Assembly: GCA_013399115.1 (NCBI GenBank)
Contig: VXAA01004303.1
Location: 88,773 to 152,772 of the forward strand
DNA: 64,000 nucleotides
Reading direction: 5' to 3'
Source: Anseranas semipalmata
Lineage: Eukaryota; Chordata; Aves; Anseriformes; Anseranatidae
Below the pieces are notes generated by a model. The model made no database searches and had not been told where the DNA came from. It saw only the letters and a program-made list of their open reading frames with translations. The position numbers and the translations under genes are program-made. Within the stretch, counting starts at the first letter, position 1. Every line of letters starts with the position of its first letter. Positions 20,601 to 32,582 of this stretch are shown in pieces.

Positions 20601-23600
20601 TATCAGTGGGGTGAAGGCAGCCCAGCTCCCTCCCATTCCCACCTCTTTCTCTCAAAGAAAGAGCAATGCCAGCAAAAACAGAAAAGTGGTAACAGTGAGC
20701 AGCAGAAGAGCCATGCTCCGTACAAGCAGCCTCTCAGCAGTTTCAGCAGCAGGATAATAGTAGATGCCTAGGGAAAGTGCAGGACAGGCATGAAGTCTCC
20801 AACTAAGGGAAGCTGGGGGACTTCAGAGCACGTCTTGATATTCAGGAGCTCACAGTGGCTCCATAAACGTGTCCAGTAACTTTTTGAAAACCCATAAAAC
20901 ATTAGCATCCACCAAGTGCTGTGCCAAGCAGCTGTGCTGTGGGCTCAGAGCAGCATCCTTGATGTGAGATGTGCGACTGTGGCCCTTCAATGGATTAGGA
21001 AAAAATGTCACTGTCTTTAAGTTTAAAACATGGCTTGTAAGACCATCTGCTATGGCAGGCATGAGCACAGTACAGATACATTCTGCCAAACAGGCGTTTT
21101 CCCCTCCTTTCCCCAGGCAAACACAGGCACCAGTCTGGGCAGATAGGATATTTGTCCAGGGCCACACAGACTGCATCTACACAGTCTGCAGGGCTTGGGA
21201 AGAGATGGGTAATATTTGTCTTCATCCTGAAACCTGGCTTTGCACTCACCAAGCTGGCCTGTGCTAGCACCAGGGAAGGGGGACATGTCCTATCTAGCTT
21301 GCCCATGTAGCCACATCCTACCCCTCTCCAACCCAGGCATCCTAACTCCATCCCATTTGCAGAGAGAGACACATCTAGAGCATGAGTCTCTCTGTGAGCA
21401 AAGGCCATGTAAATAATGGACATTTCCAGCATCAGTGTAGAGAGTGGGTCAGGCTGTGTAAGGGCAGCCTGACCTGACGGCACCTCCAAATCCCAGCTCC
21501 CTGCAGCGAGGGACTTTGGAAGTGTCACTGGAAAGCCCCTGGGTCACCTCCCCACTTCAGCACAGGTCACGCAACTTCAGCGCGAGGTTCACAGCAGCAG
21601 GAGGACAGCCCCACAGTTCATGCTGGGGCTAAAGCCTTCTGCCACTCGTGGTTACCCTTCCAGGTCGTGTGGTTGAGATCCCTGCAGCAGCTCTGTTGAA
21701 GCCCATGGTGGAGCCCACCAGAAAGATGCTTCTTCTTCTGCCCCTCCTGTGAAGCCCGTCCTTCTGCTCACTGAGCCCCGGCTATTCCCACCGCTGAGCC
21801 CACTCTCATCAGGGAGAAACTCCCTCCAACCACAGAAGCTTTGGCTCAGGGCTGAGAACAAGACGGCAAGCTGCAAGCACTCAGCACCACGAGCAAGGCC
21901 AATGCTGGCAGGACCTCACGCACCTGCTGGGAGTTGGGCTGGGGTCTTTCACTGGGCTAGGAGGTTCTTCATCCATCGATGAGGAGGACAGCAGGCTCCG
22001 GTGTCTTCGCCGGCGCTCCCTTTGCTGCTCTTCTTCATCCTCAAGCGTCCTCTGCTTGGCCAGGCTGTTTGGGGTGAAACATAAGGTCATGGTGAGTCTG
22101 TGTGCCATGTGGGGAGCCTGCAACGCCATCAGGAGGGCCAGGGGCTGGTGGAGATGCCCACCCCATCAGGGCTGCATGGGGCTGGAGGAGAGGGACACCA
22201 ACGTGAGCTGGGTGTCGCAAAGCGCTCTCACTCCACCCAGCTGATCCAGGCATTTCCCAACACAAGTGCTTGACTTTCCAACTCCTAATTTCTCCTGTTC
22301 AAGGCAGCATTCATTTAAAAGGAATCCCTACATTAAGCAAGCCTTTCCGGGCACAGATATTTAACCTGCAACTCAGCAAGACCGTAGAGCCACCGCAGGG
22401 ATCTCAACCACACGACCTGGAAGGATAACCACAAGTGGCAGAAGGTTTTAGCCCCAGCATGAATTGTGGGGGTGGCATTTTAATTTTTATTGTTCCAAAA
22501 GCCTCAGAGGCTAAAGAGCGAGCACTGCTGACGAGTTCTGCCCAGAAACAGGGACACGGGAGCTCCCCACATGTGGCTCCCCACATGTGGCTTCCCAAAG
22601 CCAGAAGGACTGGGAATGTATTATAATCACAGCTTATACCAAAATGACAAGGTTCATAATCATCTCTAAAGAGCCATCTTTAAAGATTTTATTTTTTACA
22701 AGCCAAATTAATTCTTTTTAGGCTAAAATGCCAACCTGAATACAAAGTTGTTTGGAAAATACCAGCTTTCCCTTTCTTTCTCTGTGCAAACCATGCCCAC
22801 CCTTTCTGTCGGTGCATGAGCTGTGTTGGGCAACGTTTTCCTGGCTGCATTGCGCTTCTCACAACAGTGTTTGTGTACCTGCAGCACTCATCCTGAACCA
22901 GCTGCAAACACATGTGGGGTCACCAGCACCACGAGGGGCAGCTTCCTCCTGCGAAGCCCTAGCTGCCGGCCCTCCTGTGCAGGATCCGGCCCTGCGCAGC
23001 ATCCCAGGGGCTGGCACTCCAGCTTCATCCAGGCCCAGGGCTTGCTTTGAATTTGACTTTTAAGAACGTGAAAGTCAGAGCATGCTCGGGTCTGTGGTAT
23101 CCCCGGCACCGTTGCGGACACAGTGACTCGCCGTGTGGTTTGTGAGTTACTGTGTAATGAAGTCTGGGTCATAAATTAATCCACATTACCCCCCGCAACC
23201 ATTCGCGGCTTCTGTTCTTCCTGGTGGATGGAGGCGGGGAGCGCTGGAGGGTCAGTAAAGCAGAACGGAGAGCAGGGCTGCGCAGGCACGGGTCCCAGCG
23301 GGCAGCTCCGCACCTGTCCGGAGACAGGGCGATGCCACGGGGTTTGCTGCCCTGCCCTCCCGTCCCCATCACCCCAAACATGCCTCATGCCACCCCTAGG
23401 GTGGTCCCCAGCACATGGCATGGGGTGGGATGGGGATGGAGAAGGCTGGGAGCCCCAGGGAGCCTCTGTGAGCATCCCCAGCCGGCTCTCACCCTGCTTG
23501 GGGACACCTCCCCATCCAGCCCCCTGCAGCAGCGCTCGCCCCAGTGGGCCTGAGCCTGCAAACACTGATGTACAGCTCGGCCACACTTGCAAGGCTGCAG

Positions 23601-25033
23601 GGCTGTGCCTCCGCCACGCGTGTCCCTCCTGCAGTGACGGCGTGGAGCCCCGAAGCCAGTCTAAACCCGCGTGAGAGCCGGTTACTTCTTTGATTTGCAT
23701 GCACAGGCTTCTTCAAAATGAAACTGAGATTTTCCTGCCTTGAATTTGCTTGGCTCCTGCAGAGGCAGCACGTAATCTGGCGTTACCAACGTGCAGTTTC
23801 TCATTATCGGTAGTTAAATAATCCACACATTAGGCTATGGATTTGCTTTGCCAGTCTTTCCCTCCTCTTTTCAAAGAGGGATTTCTTTCTCACTCTCTTA
23901 CCTTTTTTAACCTCAAAGAGATGAGTAAAAGAAGACTGGCAAGTCTCCCCTGCCTTGTCCTCTCCTGCCCTGTTAATCATTAGTGCTGAGATATTTGACA
24001 TTTATGCTGTTTCAGGGAATGCTGTCTCATCTAGTGAGAGAGGCGAAGCTGCCTCCCTGAAACCTCCCAGATGCAGAACCCCGCTCGGCTTGCATTTGGG
24101 CAGCTCCACAGCTCGGAGGTGGCTCTGGACGGGGTTTGGATGCTCTCTGGATCCGCACTAGGGCGCCCGTGATGGAGGCAGCGGTGTGAGCCAGCAGCCT
24201 CTGAGCAATGGGATCTCAATTCCCAATTCTGGGCTGACCACGTTGGGTGTCTTACCCAAAATTACAGCTGTTCTGGGGGCCCCTTGGCCACTGTCTCACA
24301 GCTGGGCGAGGACATTTGGTCTCTGGGCCATCGCCCAGATGGGGATTTCTGCTCCGTTTTGTGGGCTGTGTCTGAATCACTGTTACCACCCGCACGCCCG
24401 GCAGCCGAGGTTGGTGGTACCGGCCCCAGGTCTGCGCGAGGTTGGGAACGACCCCGGATCCCCAGGCTCCGTGTGAGCCACCAGCCCCTGCCTCACCCAG
24501 CCGTGCCCAGGAGCTCCCATCGGAGCCCAAATCACTTTTTGGGAAGGGCGCAGCGGCAGGGCCAGGGATGGTTCAGCGGCTGGGGATGAATCAGGGCTTG
24601 CTCAGCCCAGATGGGAAGAGCCAGGACTCGCACCCGGCGGCTGCACGGGCGAGCGCAAAGTCCCACAGCTGCCCCCGGAGCAAGCCCGGTGCCACGGCCC
24701 CACCAGAGCAAGCCCGAAGAAAGGCAAACAGACCCCAAGAGCAGGAACACACCCAACGTGGGGCGAGGATGCCTTTCCAGAGCTGTTTTCCTACACAGCG
24801 CTCAGCTTCCCCAGGCAGGAGAAACAAAACCGCCTCTGATCTCACCCACCCACAAGAAACCCCAGCAGCACCCAGCCACCTCTGCAAGCGGCCCCCCGAC
24901 GGCAGCCCCCGTCCTTCCCCCGTCCTCCCCCATGCCCCGCGGTGCTGGCAGCCCACCCTCGCCCCCTCTCTCCTCGCCACCCACCGGGCACCCACCTGGA
25001 GAGATCGGACCAGTTCCTCCTGCTGAAAGACAT
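14620..25033 (-). CDS. LAD1: ladinin-1, 10 coding exons
   Basis: Ladinin-1 is a basic, low-complexity protein associated with epithelial anchoring filaments and actin. Coding exons: 25033-24996, 22064-21924, 19913-19406, 18850-18707, 17965-17916, 17070-16998, 16652-16521, 16158-16069, 14824-14747, 14628-14620. They total 1263 nt, or 420 residues plus stop; human is about 517. It starts MSFSRRNWSDLSR and continues SLAKQRTLEDEEEQQRERRR, the ladinin N-terminal signature. The large exon 3 is charged and repetitive. The C-terminal third carries IEEKLEKYTSAVQ, EGVASKRNFFEA and GSVTSRINLWISRTQE, which align well with human LAD1. The last coding exon has two codons and a stop. The exon 17965-17916 has an uncommon donor (GTCAGC), but the join gives R-S-A-S, as in human. 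The acceptor of 18850-18707 could be shifted by whole codons (18853 or 18877 region). Confidence 0.9.
15525..15660 (+). mobile_element. CR1 3' end fragment
   Basis: Contains the classic CR1 tail text 'caaggccaggctggatgggg', 'ggtgtccctgcccatgg' and 'ccttccaacccaaagcatt', and ends 'caatgattttgtgatttta'. It is about 135 bp, lies in the LAD1 intron between exons 9 and 8, and belongs to a different, more diverged CR1 type than the copies at 167, 20034 and 36570. Confidence 0.85.
20034..20408 (-). mobile_element. CR1 LINE fragment (3' portion)
   Basis: Reverse-complement copy of the same CR1 type as 167-600. On the minus strand it begins in 'ctgctcagcctggagaagagg' and ends 'accactctgtgattttgtga'. 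Over about 340 bp shared with the first copy I count only about four differences. It is inserted in LAD1 intron 2, in the same orientation as the gene. Confidence 0.9.
20830..20970 (-). mobile_element. old LINE (CR1/L3-like) tail, diverged
   Basis: The minus strand carries 'gtggatgctaatg', then 'gggttttcaaaaagttactg' and 'gacacgtttatgga', the pattern of the 3' region of old amniote CR1/L3-type LINEs. The 5' and 3' limits are uncertain. Confidence 0.4.
22065..24995 (-). other. LAD1 intron 1
   Basis: About 2.9 kb between the short first coding exon and exon 2. No repeat or additional exon was recognised. Positions 23690-24020 are AT-richer than the surroundings and may hold regulatory sequence, but no motif cluster is convincing. 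Confidence 0.5.
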
Positions 25034-25099
25034 CCCTGCTTCCCGCGAGTCTCAGAGAGCCCCCAAAACCTGCGCAGGCATCCAGGCCAAGGCGCTGGC

Positions 25100-26589
25100 G
25101 GATCCGCGGGGATTTGCGCTGCCCGAGGAGGGAGGGACTCCCTGCAAGGTTATTTCCCTGTGCACCTTTACCCTGCCTGCAACCCGTTTACCACCACGCT
25201 GCATCACATGGTCTCTTATCTACCTTGACAGAGGCAAGGCTGTAATTTGCCTACTAGCGGCGCCGCGCAAAAGACGCCCTGCCCAGGAGTGCCACGCAAA
25301 AGCAAATCCCTGCTCGCTGCCTGCTGTGCCAGGGTTCGGAGGGAGACCCGTGCTTGGGGCTGGAGCCATCCAGGTCTCCCAGGGTTTCGGAGACAACTCC
25401 CAGCGCAGAACCAGTTCTACCAGCCGCTCTGCGCCCGTCAACACCTCCTCCAACACGGCCGGTGGAGGGGGTGAATTACCTTGGGCTGCGTGGGAGGAGG
25501 CAGCCGCTGGCTCTCAGGGATCCAAAACAGTCATTAAAACACCTCCGTCTGGGTGCAGACCAACCCTTTCCAAAGAGCATGGGAGGGTGCCCCGGAATTT
25601 GCAGCCTTTTCTGGGTCGAGCAGTCACGGCTCCCCCGTTGTTATGAGCTTTGCTGCATTGAAAAGCACTCAGAAAGTTTTGGGGGAAGCCCGAGCAGGAG
25701 GCGATTTTTGGGTGCTGAAGCCCTGCACCCAGGCTTATCCCACGCCTGGCCCAGTCCCTCCAAGCCATCGTCCCCTCCAGGCTGGTCCCCAAACCCCATG
25801 CACTTTTCAAAGGGCAGGTGGGAAGGCAACGGGGACCCTGCCTCGTCTGGAGGACGGGGGCACCCCAAGCCCCGCGGGTTGGGCAGCTGCCGTGGTGGAC
25901 GCCCACAGAAGTCATCTGGGATCCCTGGGTCTGCGGTCGCAGCGGGGTCCCCAGGACTGGAGATGTGGCCGGGGCCCTGCCCACGCCTCCACCCCACAGG
26001 GTGTGCCCAGCACCTGAACAGCACGACCCGAACAGCCCGCCCCGAACAGCCCGCCCAGCTCTTTGAATAGATGGTTCCTGGTTAAAATCCTGTCTCTGCA
26101 ACACAGCCCTGTCAACTCAGCCATCCACCACGAGCCAGGCTTGTTCTGCTTTTCTTCCTCTTTGCTGTCACAGTTGTCTTTCAAGTGTTGTCATACGTAC
26201 AAAAAGATCAGTGAGTTGTGGCACAAGGAAAAAAGATTACTTAAATAACCTTGTAAGCGTCCCGCTAATTGCTGGCAAACTATATATAGCAGTCCAGCAT
26301 CAGCAAGCTACTATAAAGCAATAAACCTTTCTGCTTAATGCACAGTGAGCACTTTACTTGCAAAACTCATTGCCAAAGGATATCACTGAAGCATAGGACT
26401 TAACAGGATTTTAAAAAGGATTAGACTAGTGTAGTGAAAGAACACCCCCAGCTAGGATCTATACGGCAAAGGAACATAAAACCTCACGGTTTGTGATTCC
26501 TCTTATTACGAAGATGAAGAAATTCTAGACAGGCATTTAGCGGACAGGGATTAGGACAAGCACTGATGATGCTTAGCCCTCACACTCCC
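25100..26589. other. LAD1 upstream region, gene-free
   Basis: Upstream of the LAD1 start codon. No TATA box at a convincing distance was seen; the first exon's 5' end and the promoter should lie in 25034-25300. No coding sequence is recognised beyond it. Confidence 0.4.
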
Positions 26590-27130
26590 CCGGTCTTTAT
26601 TTTCAGCTCAGAGAATTTTGGAGCTGAACCAAAGACCCCCCCAGTGGGTTTCTCCTCCAGGGATCTGCCCTGTTTCTCTCAAACCCAGGAGAACTGTTAG
26701 TATGAAACATGTCCTTCAGCAAGGAGTTCCCCAGGTCTATTCCCCACTGCAGGAAGAGCTCCCACCTCTCCACCAGTTTGGGCTGGCTCATGCTGAGCTG
26801 TTTGGCTGCACAAAGGTTGGTCTCCAGCCAGCAGCACACTCCTGGTTTGAGTTTTTTGCTGCCACAGAGCGGTTAGTTCCCGTTTTCCCCTATGCTTTTT
26901 ATGTTTTTTCACGCTTACCGTAATCCCAAGCTATCACTCCCGAGTAGACAATGGCCAGCCTAGAGCCCATCATCTTATATATGAAGTTGTGTTGGATTTT
27001 CCCCTTTGTGTGTCACTTTGTAGTCCCCTGAAGCTCACCTGCCATTTTATCGCCAACTCCCAGTCCTGCAAGATCCTTCTGAATGTCTTCATCATGACCC
27101 TTCATCTCTGCTATGCTGAATACACCAGGC
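26590..27130 (-). mobile_element. ancient CR1/L3-type LINE remnant
   Basis: Read on the minus strand, 27130-27000 gives 'gacattcagaaggatcttgc', 'gcgataaaatggcag' and 'acacaaaggggaaaa', which follow the reverse transcriptase C-terminal text IQKDL...W of CR1/L3 LINEs. The block 26740-26620 gives 'tggggaactccttgctgaag', 'tgggtttgagag' and 'tggaggagaaaccc', matching the 3' part. Frameshifts and gaps show it is old and dead. Confidence 0.6.
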
Positions 27131-28228
27131 TTTATCTCACCATTGCCATTTCCTATCTGTTGACTGATTATTTACCTCTGCTTGGACTTTCCCTCTTAAC
27201 CGTGGCTGACCTTCTCCAGCCTTTGCTCCTGGAAATCCAGGAAAACTCTTACCTACCAAGTCACCCTTAGCCACAAGCTTGCTGATGCCTTCAGCAAACA
27301 CCAGCAGTTCTGTGATACCAGACTTCCCTTTACGAAAGCTATTTTGGCTGCCCCGAGCTCATCGCCAAAGCGACATTCACCAGCCCAGACCAAGCTGCAG
27401 GTCCACAAAGCTGAATGTGATGAAATTAGGCTGGGGAACCAGGCTGACGTTTATTCAGATCTGCTCCATGCACCAGGCTGCTGGATCTGCTGCCCTGGAT
27501 CTCCAGTCAGGAGAGGATCCTTGGCTGAGGGAGCTGTGCCATGGGAGCCTGCTGTGCGCAGACAAGGTTACGGTGTGAAGCTGCACCTCTCCCTGGATAC
27601 CCGCTTTGCCCAGGGCGGAGAGCTTTGCAGCCAGGCCTGCATCTGCCTGAGGAGCTCAGGGAGGCCAGATCTTCATCTGATGCAGATCAGCAGAAGACAC
27701 CCATTTATACCCGCTAAGGAGCTAGACCAGTATCGGCTGTTTTTTTTTTTTTTTTTCCCTTGGGAACAGTGTCCTGTGTCTCATCCCTATGCAGAGCCTG
27801 TTTCTTTGGCTACGGGGCAGTGGAGAGCTTCCAGTTTCCATAACCGTGCTGTAATTAGGGCATTCCTCAGCATCGCCCCGGGGGCCAGTGGTGGATCCTG
27901 CACCTCCACCCTTGCCCTTGCTGGTCCCCAGCATCGGCCGCAGCTCAGCTCCTTTACTGGCCCCGGCTCAGCTCCTTGCTCCCTGGCTAAAATTCCTTCA
28001 GCTTTTGGAAAGATGGGGGTGATGTACGAGAAGTTCATAGTACAGAGATACCTCCACCATGTGAAGAAAGCCAGGCAGGAAAACATCTGAGATTGGTGCA
28101 ATTTTGCTCAGAAACCAAGCAAAACCCAACCACAGACCAACATTTTTCTATGGGAAAGGAATAACCATTGTCTGAACTGCCTTGCACCTAGCTGGCAGAG
28201 GGCTTTTTCATTTACAATTTAATTTCAA

Positions 28229-28281
28229 GGGAAAGAAAGAACAAATGAACGAATGAATGAATGAAAGGAAGGAAGGAAAAA
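28229..28281. repeat. simple repeat, GAAA / GAAT / GGAA type
   Basis: Purine-rich tetranucleotide array, mixing GAAA, GAAT and GGAA units. Confidence 0.8.
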
Positions 28282-28976
28282 GAATTTTAGACAAACACTG
28301 GAATAGCTTGATTCAGAAATGCCACCGTGGTGCCCCAGGGATGCTATAATGTTCTTCAGGTTCCCATCATCCCCTGCAGAGTGGCCTCCTCAGTAGCTGC
28401 CACCTCCTGTGATGCCCCAGGGCCGTGTCTAATGATGAAACAGCACGGACAGCCCCCAAAAAGTGCTGTCGCTGGCAACTTCTCAGGTGACCCATTACAA
28501 GGATAGACTGAGAGTAACTGATGTTGCCAGCTGGAAAGCAGCTGTATGGCAGATTGCATCCCTCATAGCGCAGGAAATTAGTTGTAATTAACGAGGAGTT
28601 CCTTCTGATATGAGCAACGAGGCAGAGGTTAACTTTCCTCTCTGGGTGGCAGCCTGGTGCTGACCTGGCGGGGCAGGGTGCTGCAGGGGTCTGCAGAGGC
28701 CGTGGGACGAGCTTCATCACCCCTCATCCTCCTCCTCCCTCTGCAGCTCCAGCCAGCAGCTGGGCTGCCAATGCACCCAGGGGAATACTTGGCAGAGTTC
28801 ACACGTCTCCAGGGATGACTGGTCAGGAGGGCGCAGAGCATCCTGGAAGAGGAAGGGGTGTTTAACAGCCAGCTAGGAGGGGTATTTTTCAATGGCCACA
28901 TCAGGCTGAGCCCTTTGCATCTCCCTCATTGCAGTTTTGACAGCAAATCCTTTCCAGTGGAAAAATCATTGCATAG

Positions 28977-29007
28977 TTTTTTGTTTGTTTGTTTGTTTGT
29001 TTGTTTG
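28977..29007. repeat. (TTTG)n microsatellite
   Basis: About seven TTTG units in a row after a T run. Confidence 0.9.
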
Positions 29008-30597
29008 ACGGACCAATTTAAACAAGTTCTGCAATTTCAAGCTTCCATTGCTTTGCTTTGGGCATTCTTGGCTGCCAAAAATTGCAAGGAGCAACCTGGG
29101 GGTGGTAAGGATGGAACCATTCAGTTCAAGGAGACAGATCTGACTCATGCACTTCTAGAAATAAATACAATTTCATTAGCGACTGCTCCAGCATCATCTT
29201 CTCTTCCTAAGGAGAGCACCTTGCAAGTCCCTCCATCTGGGCTGAGTTCTCAGTAAAACAGGGTCGCGGTGAGGTTCCCTTCCAGCCCAGGGAGAAGAAG
29301 CTGAGGGCTGGTGGTGCTGCCTAGGAGGGGACCAGCAACGGGAGGCAGAGCTGGAAAGCTGCAGGGCAGCCGGGCACAGCCCAGGACGAACATCTCCAGA
29401 GCTGCTCCCCACATGGTCCAGAGCTGCAGAAGCATCTCCAGCATGGAGCAGGAGAAGACCTGGCTCCCTGTGCCCTGCTCCAAGCAGGAGAACCTCGTGC
29501 TCCCAGCAGACCACTGCATCTTCCCCTCGAGACTTATGGCAGGTTTTTTTCCACATTTCTAATAAAGCTAAAACCCACAAAACTTTCTCAGTCATGGTCA
29601 ATCATGGCAATTAAGGGCCATGGGAATGGTTTTCTGCCAGATGAGGATGAAGGCAGGACACAGTGACCAGGGAACATCGTATTGAAAAAGCAGGTGAACC
29701 TGCAGAGCAAGGAGTTTGGGGGTTGGGTTGTTCTTTTTCCTTTTTTCCCCCCACTCTAAAACCCAAGCTGGCCATACAAAGTCAGCCTGTGATGAGCACC
29801 CGTGGGCTCTGGGACCTTGCTGAGGACACCCTGGGCGCAGAGATGTGCTGATGAGCCTGAGGCTTTGCTCTGACGCGGTTTGGGGCGTTTTGGTGCTGAG
29901 GATCTGACGATGAGCTGGGCACCAGAGGAGCACCTACAGAAGCCTGGTCCCACAGCACCCATCACCCGTATTGCCTTTCATCTCACTGCCATCCCTCCCT
30001 GCCCCGCAAACACGACCCCTTTTATTAAAGTACGAAATTATCATAATTAACACTAAGCTCAGAGCAACTGTTCTCGACCCTGACTCGGCTTGGGTTTTCT
30101 GCTTCTGTTTCAGGTCTAAAGCAGGCTTTGTTTCCATGAAACCTCCCTGCATTTTCCAGCTATTCCAGTCGGTCAGGTACAGTTATTGCCTCTCCCTCCA
30201 CACCTTTCTTCCCCTGCCAGAATCGCAGCCGAGTGTGTGAGTTCCCTCTGGGGATAGCATGCCGCCGAGATCCCAGGACGCAGCCTCAGCACGGCGCCCG
30301 CTCCGGCAGCGAGCTCGGGGGGGCGAGATCGGAGCCGAGCCCCTGCACCCCAAGTGGTGGGGCCGTGGTGGGAGCTCTCCCATCCCAAGGGCACCATGGC
30401 CAAGCTGGAGATTCGCTTGCAGGGAGGAAAAGTGGGCAGCGAGTCCCAGTACCACGCTCGGCTGAGGCTGCTCTGCCAAGCTGAGCTTTGGAAGGGAGAA
30501 ATGGGTGGGAAAGGCCCTGTGCGCTCTGCAGCTGCTGTGGGGATGCAAGGGGTGGTCCTGCCCCTGCTTGGGGGACCCTGGAGGGGATGCAGGGTGA

Positions 30598-30925
30598 CAG
30601 AATCACAGAATGGTGGAAGTGGGAAGGGACCTCTGGAAGTCATCTGCTGGATGCAGCCCAGGGCACCATCAGCTGCTCCACGAGCCCCATCGCTGGCTCG
30701 TGGTCACCCTGGTGTCCTGCAGGGCCCCCAGGGCCTTTCCTGCCCGGCTGCTCCCAGCGGGGTGCCCCCAGCACGGCCTGGGGCTGGGGCTGCTCCTCCC
30801 CAGGGCAGGACTTGGCACTTCTTGGAGAACTCCAGGAGGTCCCTGCAGCCCATTTCTCCAGCCTGTCCAGGTCCCTCTGGATGGCAGCACGACCCAGAGG
30901 GACCTGGGTGGAAACGGGGAGGCTG
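30598..30925 (-). mobile_element. CR1 LINE fragment, internally deleted
   Basis: On the minus strand it starts in the reverse transcriptase tail (IQRDLDRLEKWA can be read) and runs through the same segment as 36570-36740. It then jumps at 'ctgggctgcatcc' to the 3' end 'agaggtcccttcccacttcc' plus 'attctgtgattctgt'. About 0.5 kb present in the 36570-37275 copy is missing. Confidence 0.8.
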
Positions 30926-31879
30926 AGCATCTGTGCGTGCTAAGAGAGGGAATGTGGATTTTCCAGCTAACAGCCACCTCTAATCCAACCCTAATTTAGG
31001 ATGGGGGGGGTCGTATTGGGTCTTAAATCACCTGCCAAGGAGCTGCTGGGTGTTGTGGCATCTGGAGTGCTAACAGTGCTAGAAACATGTTCCCATCAGC
31101 TGCCACCTGCTCTAGCCCTCTTTGCCCAGGTACAAAAGTGAGCAGTCCATCTCCGCATCCCCAAACTGGCCAAAGGAGGGTGTGCGATGCCCGGGCAAGG
31201 CGGCCCCAGAGCAACTCTCTCGGGCGGCTCTTCAGCCGCCGGCCACCGCGCCCGCCCGAGTCTGCTGATGGAAGTCCCACAAGAGCCAGCTGCGTGTGGC
31301 CACTTTTCTCCATCCCTGAAGAAATGCTGTGGTTTTCAGGGAAGACCAAGCTCTGTTGGAGACCGCGCACTTTTGGATGCTCCTCCCTTCCATCCTGGTG
31401 CCTGCCTGGGGACCTGCGCTTTGCTCTGAGCTTACAGAGCGGTCTGCTCTTTGCAGGCTCACTGAACAGCGACCGGGGTGTGCTGCAAAGTGCCCAAGGG
31501 GTGGCACAGGTTTGAAAACGCGGATGATGTGATTGCTCTGGATACCTTGGGGACACAGACAACCAGGAGCCCCCCATGAGGGCTAAGCAAAAGCCCCATT
31601 TTGGTGCAGATTCTCACCAATCCTCCCCCCTCCTCCCTCCAGCCCTGCTGTGGGGATGAGCTGGCGCGTTCCCACCTGCTTGCACCCACCCAGCTGCGTT
31701 TTGGGGGGCTGTGATATAGGAAATGATAGGCACGTGGGAAGGGTGAGGGTGGCTGTGTGGGGCTGGGGGTCCCAGCAGAGCTGGGGGGCACCAGGGAGCA
31801 GCCTGGGGGGGCTGGAAGAGATGACCCCATGCAAGGCTGGTCCCAGGGCGTGCTGGCCTGAGCACATCCATGCAGTGAC

Positions 31880-32582
31880 GAGCCCATGCGGAGACCGTCC
31901 TTTAATAAACGTGCAGCCATGCGGGCACATCTCAGGCTGCACCAGAGGGTGGGAGACCAGGGGGACCGGCAGCTGTCCCTGGGGTGTCTCTGCAGTGGCA
32001 GGAGGGGACGGATGGCTGGTGGCCCCTCCAAGAGCATGTTCCGTGTGGGTGATACCCATGGGAGCTGCTGTGCTGAGGCCGCATGGGAGCAGGGCAAGAG
32101 GCAGAGCTGGAAGAAAGAAGCTCAGATCTCCTTCCCACACCGTTGTCCACATGTTTCATCTCAGTGGTGAGTTCAGGGTAAGGGTGCAAAGGGTACGGAG
32201 GGGCAGCAAGGGAAAGGGGGGCAGGCAGCGGGGTTGGGGACGTCCTTCTGTCCTGGAGCTCCTGTGGGAGAGAAACAGAGCAGAGCAGTGGAGCAGAAGA
32301 GGAATTTCACCAAAGCTGGTGCCAGTCATGCCTGCACTGTGCAGGATGCGTGCAGCGTGGGCAGACCCCGGAGAGACGGAGAGGACAAGCTGGGGGAGCT
32401 GGTGGAGGGGGCTCCGTGGTGGGGATGTGTGGGGCAGGGACCTGTCCCATGTGTGGGGTGGGAGATGGGGCAGGCAGTGCCTTTTTGGGGTGGGTTCTGC
32501 ATTAGCGCAGCCACAAGCACAGGTGGGGGATGCTGCGGGGAGCAGGGACACTGCAGGGAGGGGAGGACCGGTCCCCTACCTC
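31880..32582 (-). terminator. TNNI1: putative TNNI1 3' UTR and poly(A) signal
   Basis: No AATAAA is seen on the minus strand close to the TNNI1 stop. The nearest plausible signal is the ATTAAA variant at 31901-31906, giving a 3' UTR of about 690 nt. The call is weak. Confidence 0.35.

Larger units (their letters stand above)
19914..21923 (-). other. LAD1 intron 2
   Basis: About 2.0 kb. It holds a young CR1 copy (20034-20408) and an older LINE tail (about 20830-20970). No extra exon is recognised. Confidence 0.6.
27131..30590. other. intergenic region between LAD1 and TNNI1
   Basis: No gene recognised. It includes a T tract near 27740-27756, a GAAA/GAAT low-complexity stretch (28229-28281) and a TTTG repeat (28977-29007). 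Confidence 0.5.

Noticed and set aside
22680..22730. AT-rich sequence with TTTATTTT in LAD1 intron 1 as a possible poly(A) site
   Set aside because: It lies inside an intron with no nearby terminal exon; base composition alone explains it.
31904..31909. AATAAA on the plus strand
   Set aside because: No plus-strand gene ends here. The overlapping minus-strand ATTAAA is the only possible signal for TNNI1, and it is weak.
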